DNA of 64,000 nucleotides from Candidatus Nanoarchaeia archaeon (GCA_028279755.1 JANQNB010000018.1:260611-324610); one strand, 5' to 3'. Positions 34,260 to 43,080 are shown, counted from the first letter of the stretch. Notes: generated by a model from the letters alone, not told the origin. Program-made: numbers and translations.

Positions 34260-34592
34260 ATGGTTATCATCAATATCGACACGTCCAAGGACTCGAAGGA
34301 AGAGATCCGGCAGACGATCAAGTACCTGCAGACGCTCGTCGATGATGTGCCGCAAGAAAGCGGTTTCTCGAACATCTTCGCAGAGAACGAATCGAGTGGG
34401 ACTTCGAGCGAGCCGAGCGAATCGAGCGGTGGCATGATGGGCATGTTCGACAATCCCTTCCAGCCCAGCGAAGAGTCAAGCGATGCGAGCAGCCTGATCG
34501 ATGCTTCTGATACCTCAGACGATCCAAGCGATGATCCTGAAGTCGTCGACGAGCAGGAAGACGCGTTCATCGAGATCGTAGAATATGAATAA
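34260..34592 (+). CDS. 110-aa acidic Ser-rich protein
   Basis: The first 30 residues (INIDTSKDSKEEIRQTIKYLQTL) form an amphipathic helix and appear conserved; the remainder is Ser/Asp/Glu-rich (SSLIDASDTSDDPSDDPEVV) and probably disordered. It resembles small archaeal proteins of unknown role. A TATA-like cttatatagg is centred about 28 bases before the ATG. The acidic tail may interact with basic partners. Confidence 0.6.
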   Translation: MVIINIDTSKDSKEEIRQTIKYLQTLVDDVPQESGFSNIFAENESSGTSSEPSESSGGMMGMFDNPFQPSEESSDASSLIDASDTSDDPSDDPEVVDEQEDAFIEIVEYE

Positions 34593-34600
34593 AAGCTGTT

Positions 34601-34786
34601 TTATTTCTCCCGGAACTTCGGACGCCCATCGGTCGGCGGGAATCCGTCATCCTCTTCTTCTTCTGGCGGCATCTCGCCTTCCTGGTCTGGCGTCTCGTCG
34701 TCAACCTCTTCGATACGTTCGCACGCAGTCGTGAACAGAAGCGCAAGCACCAGAACGAGCAATACCACCGCTACTAGTCTCTTCAT
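34601..34786 (-). CDS. small acidic lipoprotein
   Basis: A 61-aa secreted lipoprotein with a Leu/Val-rich signal ending in FTTACE, a lipobox; the mature part is Glu/Asp/Pro-rich. The start at 34786 lies 29 bases from a TATA-like attatataaac; an in-frame start at 34828 would lie upstream of it. The small acidic exported body may bind cations; no family is recognised. It diverges from the transglutaminase gene. Confidence 0.65.
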   Translation of the reverse strand: MKRLVAVVLLVLVLALLFTTACERIEEVDDETPDQEGEMPPEEEEDDGFPPTDGRPKFREK

Positions 34787-34861
34787 GGTACTGAGATGCA
34801 ATGTATGCCCGTTTATATAATTTCGCAAAATCTTTAAAAACGCTTTCTCTCCACTCGCCCT

Positions 34862-36241
34862 ATGGTGAAGTGGGGGACGCTATTCATTGTTCTGCTCTGT
34901 TGCGCAATGGTATCAGCAGAGACAGATGCCATCACTGGATCGTTCCTTGTCATGGACAAGCAGGGCGTGACCAGCGACGCGACGCGCATCGTGTATGACG
35001 AGCCGCCGGAACTGCAGGAACCGGCGCCGACAGGCGAAGATTTCAGCCTTGACGAGGGAGTGCCTGAGGAAGAGTTTCCAACGCTCTTCGAGGAGAAGGC
35101 GACTGCTGACGAGCCCTTGCTCACTGAAAAGCATCAGGCTCTCCTGGACGATCCGGAAGAACAGGCTGAATCCCAACGACTGGTCGACACGATCAATAAC
35201 GAAGAGCCGGTTGAGATGATCAAGCAGCTCTCGAAAAGCAAGATGCAACGCTTCCTGGTCCAGTTCAAACGCAGCTGCGACCTCAGCGGGATTCCCGAGC
35301 CTGCGGTCAAGCGGCGCATCGACACCGACAATTACGTCTTCATGGCGCTCCTCATGCCCCGCGCGCTCTTGCGACCATTCATCGAGAACGGCTGCGTGGT
35401 GAAGATCGCAGATCCGGAGAACAAGGAAGCATTCTTCGAATACGCGAAAAACGTCATGCGCGAGGAAGCGATGGAACGCGCACTGCTTTTGGAATTGCAC
35501 AAGTCAAGCAATGATGTCACTGCATACGGCGACCTTGTCGGCCAGCTCGACGACGCGTGGGACCGGGCGATGGGAAAGCACTCGCCCTTGCAGCAGTATG
35601 TCACGCCGAAAGCGGCGCCAGTGCAACGGCTCGCAGGCGCCTTGGAACGCGACGCACTCTACGCGCGTGCGTCCGGCTGGCTGTGGATCAGCGACGATGC
35701 GCTCTGGCAGGAAAGCGAGAAATGGCTCACGCCTGCAGAGTTCCTGGCAAGCACGCCCAGCCACGACGATAATCCCTTAGTAGGTACGCCAGCGAGCGAT
35801 TGCTCAGAACAGGCGAATACACTCGTCTCGCTGCTGCGCGCCAGCGGGGTCTCACCGAAGAATGTCAGGGTCGCGATGGGCGAAGTCGAGTTCTTCGACG
35901 GCACAAGCGGCGGGCACGCCTGGGTTGAGGTGCGCATCGACGGCACCTGGATCGTCCTCGACCCGACAGTGGGCTCGTATTACGACGACGAGACTGGTGA
36001 GCTTGCGGAACGCGAAGGCTTACCAGTCAGCTACTGGCACTACCATCCCTTCCCGATCAACGAAGTATGGTCGTACTACAACGACAAGTACTTCCTGGAC
36101 ATGCGCGAGGACCACGCACCAAAATCTTGGGACCAGGATGCTGACACGCTGCTCGGCAAAGAGCTCAGCGAGGGGCTCCACCAAGGCTTCTGGGAAAAAC
36201 TCATGCTGCTCGTGATCAGAGTGATCGGCGCGTTCGCCTAG
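34862..36241 (+). CDS. secreted transglutaminase-like protein, second copy
   Basis: The 459-aa protein has a signal peptide (FIVLLCCAMVSAET). An acidic linker occupies 25-110 and a helical domain 110-300. The transglutaminase core ends the protein, with Cys in ASDCSEQANTL (about 313), His in SGGHAWVEV (about 351) and Asp in IVLDPTVGS (about 366). It differs from the 1803 copy in having the catalytic part at the C-terminus. A short hydrophobic end (LMLLVIRVIGAFA) could be a membrane anchor or hairpin. Confidence 0.8.
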   Translation: MVKWGTLFIVLLCCAMVSAETDAITGSFLVMDKQGVTSDATRIVYDEPPELQEPAPTGEDFSLDEGVPEEEFPTLFEEKATADEPLLTEKHQALLDDPEEQAESQRLVDTINNEEPVEMIKQLSKSKMQRFLVQFKRSCDLSGIPEPAVKRRIDTDNYVFMALLMPRALLRPFIENGCVVKIADPENKEAFFEYAKNVMREEAMERALLLELHKSSNDVTAYGDLVGQLDDAWDRAMGKHSPLQQYVTPKAAPVQRLAGALERDALYARASGWLWISDDALWQESEKWLTPAEFLASTPSHDDNPLVGTPASDCSEQANTLVSLLRASGVSPKNVRVAMGEVEFFDGTSGGHAWVEVRIDGTWIVLDPTVGSYYDDETGELAEREGLPVSYWHYHPFPINEVWSYYNDKYFLDMREDHAPKSWDQDADTLLGKELSEGLHQGFWEKLMLLVIRVIGAFA

Positions 36242-38949
36242 CGTATGGTCTGCACAACGCGTTCGCGGGCTGCTGTTGCTTCTTCTGCTAGCGAGCCAAA
36301 GCCTTCTTCGCGTGCGCGCATCCCTGCTTTGACGTACCACCCCAAAGCCTCGCTTGGAAGATCCCGCGCTTCGCGCACACGGCCTTTGCCCATCATTGCC
36401 ATGAACTCGTTGTACACATCCCGAGGAATGCCCTTGTCCGGTACGCCGAGACTGAGCGTGTAGGCTTCATCGAACAAGGCGCTGGCCGCGTCCACCTGTC
36501 CGAGTGCGAGCTTGACTTCGCCGTGCATCGCGAGGGTGTACACCCGGATCGGATCGTGCACCTGGGCTCTCATCAGATCACGGGCGCGAGCGTACTGCGC
36601 ATCTGCCTTATGGAACAAGTCCTGGAAATAAAATGATTCTGCGATCACGCTGATGCAGAGCCCTTCATAGTACTGGTCGCCGAGTTCTGCAGCATAGCGA
36701 GCCCCGCGCTGCAGCCAGGCCTGGCCTTCTGCGTGCTTCTTGTAGATCACCAAGCCGTTACCGATGGTGTAGCAAGCGTCGCGCAGTCCCCAGAGGTCAT
36801 TATTGTTCTCAGCGATGGCGATTGCGAGTTCCGCATCTGCTACCGCAGCTTCGAGATCGCCGAGCTCGACATTCAGGCCAGCGCGGAGTTCGTAGGCATA
36901 GCCGAGTCCGCCGATCCTGCTCTGACTGGGATCGACACCATGACCTGTTTCCTTCTCTTCCCATGCGATGAGCCAATCGATTGTCTGGCTGAGTCTGGAG
37001 ACTGCGGATTCGAACTCGCCCTTATTTGCCTCCAGCACTGCCAGGTAGCGATCGATCCTCGCAGTGAGATTGATATTACCTTGCGCCATCGAAGTGGCGC
37101 GTGCATTGTTGTAAGCAGTGACTGCGTCGTCATACTTGCCAGTCTTGCGCAGGATCCTGCCGCGCTCGACCTGGAGCAAGGCGATGTTTGCTTGCGCCTC
37201 TGGTGTGGGATGTCCCACAGCCTCTGCAGTGAGTGCGATAGCCTGGTCAAGGACTGCGAGCGCGGCTTCCTGCTGCTGCAGGCCCTCTTCTTCAGGCAGG
37301 TGTTCTGCTTGTGTCGAGAGCAGGTCTGCCAAGGAGTACGCCGCTGCCGGCTCCTGGGTCTGCTGCCAACGTTGCTGTAAGAGCCGCTTTGCCTCTTCTA
37401 GATCAGGGGCTTTCTCCGTTGTCCCGACTTCTGCACGCCTGGCAGCGAGATACAACGCTGCGCTGTGATCATCGTTTGGCAGGAAGCGCTCGGCACGTTC
37501 ATAATGGTCGCGAGCAAGTTCTGGCTGGTCACGGCGCCGCGCGACTTCACCAAGCCCCATGGCTGTCGAATGCTTTGCTGCATTGACCCGTCCACGCCTG
37601 AATACCGGTATGAAAACGCGACCCAAGTATTGCTCTGCCTCGTGCAAGTGCCTGCTAGCGGTCACAACATCTCCAACCTCCTGGAATGCTCCTGCTTGCA
37701 ACAATGTCCTTTCTGCATCTCTCAATGCGAGTGGATTCCATATTGCGTAGACGCCGATAGTGCCCAAGACAGTCGCTGCCCCTGCGACGCCGACAATGCC
37801 TCCTGTTCTTCGATGTCCGCGAGCAGCAAGCTTCGCCTGTTCGTCACGATATTCGTCGAGCGCGTTAGGAATTTCCATGACATCCTGCAGACGCGCATCA
37901 GGATTCGGGTGCAGTCCCTTGAATGCCAGATTCCAGAGGACCTGCTCTTCAGATTGTTCCTGTCCTTGGAGTGGAATCTTGTACTCTTCCCTGAGTTCCT
38001 GGACTCGGCTTTCGTACAGTTCGATGAACTCCTCGAGCGGGGCTTCCGTCTGTTCGCTGCCGGTCATGCGCCGAATTCCACTGGTGCGCAATTGATCGAT
38101 CGTGGTCAGCATCCCTGGCGTGACGAATTTTGGATCAGCCTCGCCGACACGCAGGAGCTCTATGATGCTCGCGCTCAGGCTGTAGATGTCTGTGCGATGA
38201 TCCACTGGCTGGTGCAGCAATTGCTCCGGTGGCATGTATGGCGGGGTGCCGCCCATCGCCTTGACGGTCTTTCCATCTGCAGCGATCTCTGCAAGGCCGA
38301 AGTCGATGATCTTGACAGCGCCGCCTTCGTCAGCTGACATATCAGAGCGGAGCATGGTGTTCGCGAGCTTGAAATCCAGGTGACGAAGCCCTCTGCTGTG
38401 CATCGCGTTGAAGCCCTCGCAGAGCTGCATGACTATCTCAACACAGTGTTCTTGCACGCGCTGATCCGACTCCTTGACTGCTTTGTGCAACGTGTCACCT
38501 TCAACATACTCTTGGACAAGGACACGCTCCTCTTCGTAGAAGTGAATGATTGAGGCGATGTTCGGATGATTGATTTCCGCCATCATCTTGGCTTCGCGTC
38601 TGAGAGACTGTAGTTCGTGCCGATCCTGAACTGTGACGACCTTGATGGCACGCGGCAAGTTGAGAACTGTGTCGAAGGCCTTGTAGACCATTCCCATGCC
38701 GCCCTGGCCAATGCATGCTTCAATCCGGTAATCTGTAGCGACGATTGCTCCGGGCTCGAACCGCGAGTTGCTCACTCGAGCCTCAAGGCTTGGCGCTTTG
38801 ACCTGGCCTTTCCGTGTCTGTGCTTCGTCAAACTCGCCAGTATCTACAACGTCGGGCTGGGTCGCGCCTTTCTCGAAATCGCCTGGCTGGGTTCCTGCAT
38901 CCGCTGGCTGTGTCACAGGTTCCTCAGGTCGCGTCGGTTCGTCAACCAT
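36238..38949 (-). CDS. TPR-bearing membrane Ser/Thr protein kinase
   Basis: The 903-aa protein has a Thr/Gln/Pro-rich N-terminal 60 residues with repeated TQP. The kinase domain follows: IGQGGMGMVYK (80-90), AIKVV with K103, HLDFKLAN (190-197, Arg of HRD replaced) and IDFGLAE (D216). A membrane segment near 395-415 (VGVAGAATVLGTIGVYAIW) separates it from about 480 residues of TPR-like helical repeats. The design mirrors bacterial PknB-TPR kinases. The TQP repeats could be autophosphorylated docking sites, an inference. Start is 32 bases from a TATA-like tttttaaatg. Confidence 0.82.
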   Translation of the reverse strand: MVDEPTRPEEPVTQPADAGTQPGDFEKGATQPDVVDTGEFDEAQTRKGQVKAPSLEARVSNSRFEPGAIVATDYRIEACIGQGGMGMVYKAFDTVLNLPRAIKVVTVQDRHELQSLRREAKMMAEINHPNIASIIHFYEEERVLVQEYVEGDTLHKAVKESDQRVQEHCVEIVMQLCEGFNAMHSRGLRHLDFKLANTMLRSDMSADEGGAVKIIDFGLAEIAADGKTVKAMGGTPPYMPPEQLLHQPVDHRTDIYSLSASIIELLRVGEADPKFVTPGMLTTIDQLRTSGIRRMTGSEQTEAPLEEFIELYESRVQELREEYKIPLQGQEQSEEQVLWNLAFKGLHPNPDARLQDVMEIPNALDEYRDEQAKLAARGHRRTGGIVGVAGAATVLGTIGVYAIWNPLALRDAERTLLQAGAFQEVGDVVTASRHLHEAEQYLGRVFIPVFRRGRVNAAKHSTAMGLGEVARRRDQPELARDHYERAERFLPNDDHSAALYLAARRAEVGTTEKAPDLEEAKRLLQQRWQQTQEPAAAYSLADLLSTQAEHLPEEEGLQQQEAALAVLDQAIALTAEAVGHPTPEAQANIALLQVERGRILRKTGKYDDAVTAYNNARATSMAQGNINLTARIDRYLAVLEANKGEFESAVSRLSQTIDWLIAWEEKETGHGVDPSQSRIGGLGYAYELRAGLNVELGDLEAAVADAELAIAIAENNNDLWGLRDACYTIGNGLVIYKKHAEGQAWLQRGARYAAELGDQYYEGLCISVIAESFYFQDLFHKADAQYARARDLMRAQVHDPIRVYTLAMHGEVKLALGQVDAASALFDEAYTLSLGVPDKGIPRDVYNEFMAMMGKGRVREARDLPSEALGWYVKAGMRAREEGFGSLAEEATAARERVVQTIR

Positions 38950-38992
38950 TTCTACTACTCAGTAACGACTATTCATTTAAAAAGGTCACTGC

Positions 38993-39595
38993 TCAGATGT
39001 CGAGAATAAAGCCTTTCCTGCCCACGTTGATCACACGGGTCTTGCCGACCTGCTCTTCCAGGCCCTCTGCCTCGTGCACGTGACTGCAGAACGCGATGTC
39101 AGGCTTGAGCTCTTCGATGGCTTTGCGCACGCCTGTGCTGCCTGGAAAGAATTTGGTCATCTTCTCCATGACAGTTCCTGATGGATGCACGTGGGTCACC
39201 ATGATGCGCTTCTTGAGATAGCCGATACGCTTATGCGCTTCTCGCAGCGTGTCTTCGATCTCGTCTTCATCGAGCCGTTCAGTGCCGATGTTCGCCTTGC
39301 CGCAGCCGAAGATGCCGATGTCGTCGTACTTGACGCTGTAGCCGTGGATGTTCTTCACTGGATAGGTCTTGGTCAGGACATCGCTTGTTGCGAAACTGTC
39401 GTGATTGCCTGGGATGAAGAGGACTTTCTGGTGCTGCTCGAGAAAGGGACCGATGATGCCTTTTGGTTCCTCGTCGAAATAGGTGAAGTCGCCGCAGATC
39501 ACGACAAGATCGACATGCTCCTTCTTCGCGCGTTTCGCCAATCGTTCTGCCAAAGAGCGGTCGCCGTGCAAGTCGCCCACGCTGAGAATCTTCAT
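38993..39595 (-). CDS. metallophosphoesterase (YfcE/MJ0936-like)
   Basis: Metal ligands appear in order as VGDLHGD (8), VICGDFT, IPGNHDSF, VTHVHPSG and CSHVHEAEG. The 200-aa length and the pattern suit archaeal phosphodiesterases of the MJ0936 type; the physiological substrate is unknown. Its ATG overlaps the stop of the Sua5-like gene (ATGA), so it is the second gene of a two-gene operon. Confidence 0.88.
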   Translation of the reverse strand: MKILSVGDLHGDRSLAERLAKRAKKEHVDLVVICGDFTYFDEEPKGIIGPFLEQHQKVLFIPGNHDSFATSDVLTKTYPVKNIHGYSVKYDDIGIFGCGKANIGTERLDEDEIEDTLREAHKRIGYLKKRIMVTHVHPSGTVMEKMTKFFPGSTGVRKAIEELKPDIAFCSHVHEAEGLEEQVGKTRVINVGRKGFILDI

Positions 39596-40164
39596 CGTTC
39601 CTGCACTTCCAGTTCGTCCTTGTCCAGCCTGATAAGCGTGCTCGGACTGCCTTTCAATTCGCCGATATAGAAGATGTGCTGCACATTCTTCTTGATCACC
39701 GGATGCAGGTCGTCCAACGAGGTCATGTGATCATGCCCTGTCAGGTTCGCGCTTGTCGTCACCACGGGCACGCCGAGTTCCTCAACGACTTCGCTGAACC
39801 AGCTGTCAGGAATGCGCACGCCGAGCGTGTCCAGTCCCATGTTCACCGCGCTGGGAAACGTGTCTGCATTCTTCAGGCGGAGCACAAGGGTGTAGGGTCC
39901 TGGCAGCTTGTTGAGCCATTCTTCCGCTTTCTCAGTGATCTCGCAATGCTCCCTGATCCACTCCTTGCTCGGCGCGATCACGCTGAACGGCAGGTTGTGG
40001 CGCTTCTTGACATCGCGCACCTTATGCACGAGTTCCTCGTCCAGAGCGTTGCAGCCGATGCCGTAGATCGTGTCTGTCGGGTAGATGAACAGCCCTTTCT
40101 TTATGTCACGAAGCAAGGCCGCTTTTTTCGCGGTAAACTCGTCCTTGTTATGGATCATGGTCAT
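39592..40164 (-). CDS. Sua5/YrdC threonylcarbamoyl-AMP synthase
   Basis: The 190-aa protein makes threonylcarbamoyl-AMP for the t6A modification of ANN-decoding tRNAs. YPTDTIYGIGCNA, KKRHNLPFSVIAPS, PGPYTLVL and VVTTSANLTGHD are the YrdC motifs. It is the short YrdC form without the Sua5 C-terminal domain. The ATG at 40164 lies 25 bases from a TATA-like box in the atttatttaaat stretch; earlier in-frame starts would lie within the promoter. Confidence 0.9.
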   Translation of the reverse strand: MTMIHNKDEFTAKKAALLRDIKKGLFIYPTDTIYGIGCNALDEELVHKVRDVKKRHNLPFSVIAPSKEWIREHCEITEKAEEWLNKLPGPYTLVLRLKNADTFPSAVNMGLDTLGVRIPDSWFSEVVEELGVPVVTTSANLTGHDHMTSLDDLHPVIKKNVQHIFYIGELKGSPSTLIRLDKDELEVQER

Positions 40165-40242
40165 GTTATGGAGGAAGTCAACATGATTTAAATAAATGGC
40201 GGACAATGAATTTTATATAGGACCTCGTGTTGCAGACGCGCC

Positions 40243-40884
40243 ATGGCGTGGGATGCGAAGAAGAAACTGGCGTTCAAGACCGATTTCCTTTTGGGTTTGT
40301 TTGTCACCTCGTTGATTCTCGCGAATTTACTGGGCACAAAGATCACGACGCTCTTTGGCATCCGTGTTTCTGTCGGCATCTTCTTCATGCCGATACTGTT
40401 CCTGGTGACAGATGTCGTCGCTGAGGTGCATGGCAAGGAGAAGGCCCGCAACTTTGTCATGGTGACGACGATACTTCTTGTGTTCCTGTTCTTCATGATG
40501 TGGCTGTCCATTGCTCTGCCGCCCAACGAGACCTGGGGCAACCAGGAAGCGTACGCGAACATCTTCGGCGGCTCGCTGCGCATCGTTGCTGCGAGCCTGA
40601 TCGCGTTTGCGGTGAGCCAGTTGCACGACGTGTGGAATTTCGACTTCTGGAAACGCAAGACGCACGGCAAGTTCCTCTGGCTGCGCAATAACGTGAGCAC
40701 GATGGTGAGCCAGCTCATTGATACTGTCCTGTTCATGTTCATCGCGTTCTACCAGGTGACGCCGAAGTTCACGGTCGGTTTCATCATCACCCTGATCATC
40801 CCGTATTATCTCTTCAAGATCGGTTTCGCGCTTGTCGACACGCCGCTGTGCTATCTCGGCGTGAAGTGGCTGCGGGGGAAGTAA
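40243..40884 (+). CDS. queuosine-precursor transporter, VUT family
   Basis: The 213-aa protein has six membrane helices and the family marks LVTDVVAEVHG and LRNNVSTMVSQLIDTVLF. Homologues (YhhQ) import the 7-deazaguanine precursors of queuosine; in archaea they could feed archaeosine synthesis. A TATA-like ttttatata 27 bases upstream indicates a leaderless mRNA. A Nudix gene follows after one base. Confidence 0.88.
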   Translation: MAWDAKKKLAFKTDFLLGLFVTSLILANLLGTKITTLFGIRVSVGIFFMPILFLVTDVVAEVHGKEKARNFVMVTTILLVFLFFMMWLSIALPPNETWGNQEAYANIFGGSLRIVAASLIAFAVSQLHDVWNFDFWKRKTHGKFLWLRNNVSTMVSQLIDTVLFMFIAFYQVTPKFTVGFIITLIIPYYLFKIGFALVDTPLCYLGVKWLRGK

Positions 40885-40885
40885 G

Positions 40886-41269
40886 ATGCGAAAGGACTGC
40901 GCTAGCGTCATCATCGAGAAAGACGGCAAGATCCTTCTGAATCAACGCGGGTATGAGCCTGCGAAAGGGAAATGCGATTTTGTCGGCGGCAAGGTCGATC
41001 CTGGCGAGAGCATCGAAGAAGCTGCGATACGCGAGGCAAAGGAAGAGACTGGCTATGATGTTGTCTTAGGGGAGAAGTTCATCACTTTCGACTCTGACGA
41101 CAATGGTCCGGAACGCCTCCACATTTTCTTGGCTGAGATAGCTGGCGGTGAAGAGCTTTCCTCTGAGGAAGGCTGTCCTGTGTGGCTTGCTGCAGAAGAA
41201 TTTACCGAAGAGAATCTCGCCTTTCCGCATACGCACGAGATCTTCAAGAAATATTTTAATCAAGGCTGA
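40886..41269 (+). CDS. Nudix hydrolase
   Basis: The 127-aa protein has a complete Nudix box, GGKVDPGESIEEAAIREAKE followed by ETGYDV. It probably removes a nucleoside-diphosphate derivative; DCASVIIEKDGKILLNQRG at the start is MutT-like. It is coupled to the transporter, one base away, and overlaps the convergent folC by 14 bases. Confidence 0.9.
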   Translation: MRKDCASVIIEKDGKILLNQRGYEPAKGKCDFVGGKVDPGESIEEAAIREAKEETGYDVVLGEKFITFDSDDNGPERLHIFLAEIAGGEELSSEEGCPVWLAAEEFTEENLAFPHTHEIFKKYFNQG

Positions 41270-42410
41270 GTGCTTTGCGAGCTTCGCTCACCGTAAAGAT
41301 GGAACCCGTGATGAGTATTAAATCTTTCTCTCCTGCACGCTTCATCGCGTCTGTCACCGCCTGTTCCACGTCGGGGATGATGGTTGGGTTGTCGAAGAAT
41401 TCTGCGATCTCTTCCGGCGCTGCTGCGCGGTCCCATTTTGGTTGTGTAATAATAACCTCGTCCGCAATGGGCTTGATGATTTGACACATCTTTTTGATTT
41501 CTTTATCCCTCATGATACCTAGAACTAAAACTATTTTTTTGTAATTGTTTTTTTTGAGTTCAGTGACGAGGACGTCGAATGCAGCAGGATTGTGCGCCAC
41601 GTCGGTGAGCACGTTTGGCTTGACAAAGTCGAAACGGCCTGCCCATTTGGTTTCTTTCAGCGCTTTCTTGATGATAGCTTCGTCGATGCCGAGCTTTCGC
41701 AAGACAGCAGCGGCGAGACGCGCGTTCTCCTGCTGGAATTCGCCCTTGAGGCTGAGCTCGAAGCGTTCTTGTTCTGGAATATATAGTTTTGAATTATTAT
41801 TTTTAGCCACTCTTTCAATGACGTCGAGACCATCAGTCGCCAGCGTAAAAACTGGCACGTTTTCTTTTACAATCCCTGCTTTCTCAGCAGCAATCTTCTC
41901 GATCGTGTCGCCAAGCCAGGCGCTATGGTCCATGCTGATGTTGGTGATGACGCTCACGACAGGCACGACAACGTTGGTGCAGTCTAAACGGCCGCCCATG
42001 CCGGTCTCGAGCACGACATAGTCGACGTCCTGTTCCTTGAAGTAGAGATATGCGGCTGCTGTCAGGAATTCGAAAAATGTTGTTGGGATGCGATGCTTCT
42101 CGCTCACCTCACGCACCTGTTTCAGCAAGCGTTCCAGATCCTCTTTAGGAATGTCTGTGCGATCGATCTGGATGCGTTCGGTAATCCGGTCAAGGTACGG
42201 CGAGGTGTACAAGCCAGTCCTGTTACCAGCTTCCTGCAGTCCCTGCGCGATCATGGCGCTTGTGCTGCCTTTCCCGTTCGTACCAGCGATATGGACGCAG
42301 CGAAGGCTGTCTTGCGGATCGCCAAGCTTTGCGAGGAGTTCGATGAAGTGCTCGAGCTTGTATTCCTTGATGATCTCCGGCAAGTGCATCAAGCGCTGGA
42401 TCTCGTTCAT
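41256..42410 (-). CDS. folC: folylpolyglutamate synthase/dihydrofolate synthase
   Basis: The 384-aa Mur-ligase fold enzyme adds glutamate to a folate-like or related cofactor. The P loop GTNGKGSTSAMIAQ is near 45, TSPYLDRITERI near 70, and ETGMGGRLDCTNVV near 140. In an archaeon the true substrate may be tetrahydromethanopterin or a polyglutamylated cofactor. A TATA-like ttttatatacc about 24 bases upstream fixes the ATG at 42410. Confidence 0.87.
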   Translation of the reverse strand: MNEIQRLMHLPEIIKEYKLEHFIELLAKLGDPQDSLRCVHIAGTNGKGSTSAMIAQGLQEAGNRTGLYTSPYLDRITERIQIDRTDIPKEDLERLLKQVREVSEKHRIPTTFFEFLTAAAYLYFKEQDVDYVVLETGMGGRLDCTNVVVPVVSVITNISMDHSAWLGDTIEKIAAEKAGIVKENVPVFTLATDGLDVIERVAKNNNSKLYIPEQERFELSLKGEFQQENARLAAAVLRKLGIDEAIIKKALKETKWAGRFDFVKPNVLTDVAHNPAAFDVLVTELKKNNYKKIVLVLGIMRDKEIKKMCQIIKPIADEVIITQPKWDRAAAPEEIAEFFDNPTIIPDVEQAVTDAMKRAGEKDLILITGSIFTVSEARKALSLD

Positions 42411-42448
42411 GGTTGAGCGGCGAAGAAAGAGGTATATAAAAGTTTGGC

Positions 42449-42527
42449 GCACCGCCGCGGCGCTCTTACTTCGTATGGTTTGTGCTGCGGCCCTCTCGCT
42501 ACGCATGCCGCGCCAAGGCGGCGGTGC
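42449..42527. repeat. structured repeat B2 (extended short type) at a micro-gene stop
   Basis: Terminal arms GCACCGCCGC/GCGGCGGTGC (42449-42458, 42518-42527), the CTT bulge (AAG at 42515-42517 on the plus strand) and inner GGCGC/GCGCC. Compared with B1 and B3 it carries about 30 extra bases inside, which look like a partial second copy of the core (ATGCGTAG and ATACGAAGTAAGA). Its last base is the first base (plus strand) of the stop codon of the 38-aa micro-gene. Confidence 0.72.
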
Positions 42528-42643
42528 TATAGATTGGCAATGGAGGCTTCTCTGACGGATTGCCGCCAGAAGAGCTCGTCTATCTGGTTCACGTATGCTT
42601 CGTATTCCTGCCAGTCCATGTAATGCTTTTTCTTGAAGAGCAT
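42527..42643 (-). CDS. micro-protein C of a three-gene operon, 38 aa
   Basis: 38 residues, aromatic- and charge-rich (opens MLFKKKHYMDWQEYEAYVNQ). GGGGGTGG is eight to fifteen bases upstream of the ATG, and the preceding stop TAA is one base from it. No family is recognised; the amphipathic sequence would form one helix. Being last in a chain of tightly coupled tiny frames makes chance unlikely. Confidence 0.6.
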   Translation of the reverse strand: MLFKKKHYMDWQEYEAYVNQIDELFWRQSVREASIANL

Positions 42644-42644
42644 C

Positions 42645-42761
42645 TTACCACCCCCTGAGGTAATGCTTCATCTCATCTTCGTCTGCGATGAGTCCCTGCC
42701 TGCTCAGCAGGCTGCTGACTTGTTCTGCGTATCTGTCCCTGTCCTGAAATGCTGCTGTCAT
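42645..42761 (-). CDS. micro-protein B of a three-gene operon, 38 aa
   Basis: 38 residues (opens MTAAFQDRDRYAEQVSSLLS; ends KHYLRGW) with a predicted helix-turn-helix-like helical hairpin shape. GGAGGT lies five bases before the ATG, a nearly perfect Shine-Dalgarno. It sits one base after the stop of micro-protein A and just before micro-protein C. No homologous family is known to me. Confidence 0.6.
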   Translation of the reverse strand: MTAAFQDRDRYAEQVSSLLSRQGLIADEDEMKHYLRGW

Positions 42762-42762
42762 G

Positions 42763-42846
42763 TTATACCTCCGCGCCAAGCGTGACGCGCTTCATCTGCT
42801 GGAAAAAGAGTTCTTCGATGAATGTCTGGTTCTCGTGGGCTTTCAT
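42763..42846 (-). CDS. micro-protein A of a three-gene operon, 27 aa
   Basis: 27 residues (MKAHENQTFIEELFFQQMKR at the start). GAGGTG (42853-42858 on the opposite strand) lies six bases upstream of the ATG, and a TATA-like box (42889-42900) predicts transcription start near 42868, giving a leader of about 22 bases. A longer in-frame start at 42978 lies upstream of this promoter and is unlikely. Confidence 0.58.
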   Translation of the reverse strand: MKAHENQTFIEELFFQQMKRVTLGAEV

Positions 42847-42888
42847 GTGATTCACCTCTGTCGCTCTGACAGGCCTTGATGTGGCAGA

Positions 42889-42900
42889 GTATTTAAGCGC
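42889..42900 (-). promoter_or_regulatory. promoter of the micro-gene operon
   Basis: gcgcttaaatac read leftward is a TATA-like box about 48 bases before the first micro-gene ATG, consistent with a short leader carrying GAGGTG. The opposite strand promoter of the AT-hook gene lies about 100 bases further right. Confidence 0.5.
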
Positions 42901-43080
42901 CACGGGTGAATGTCCAGTGCTCTTCTCGACGATAGACACGGGCCAGTGGGTGTGCACGAAAAACTCGTTTTTTTCCACTTCAAGACTAGTTTTTTAAACA
43001 ACAAAACTATACCTAAGACAGCAACGCAGCGACTTCTGTATACGCATGACGTGCAGAGCTTGCTGCCTGAGGTGACAAAA

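Noticed and set aside
43046-43075. Ten-codon upstream frame before the AT-hook gene
   Set aside because: Its stop overlaps the ribosome site, but the transcript start is uncertain, so it may not be transcribed.
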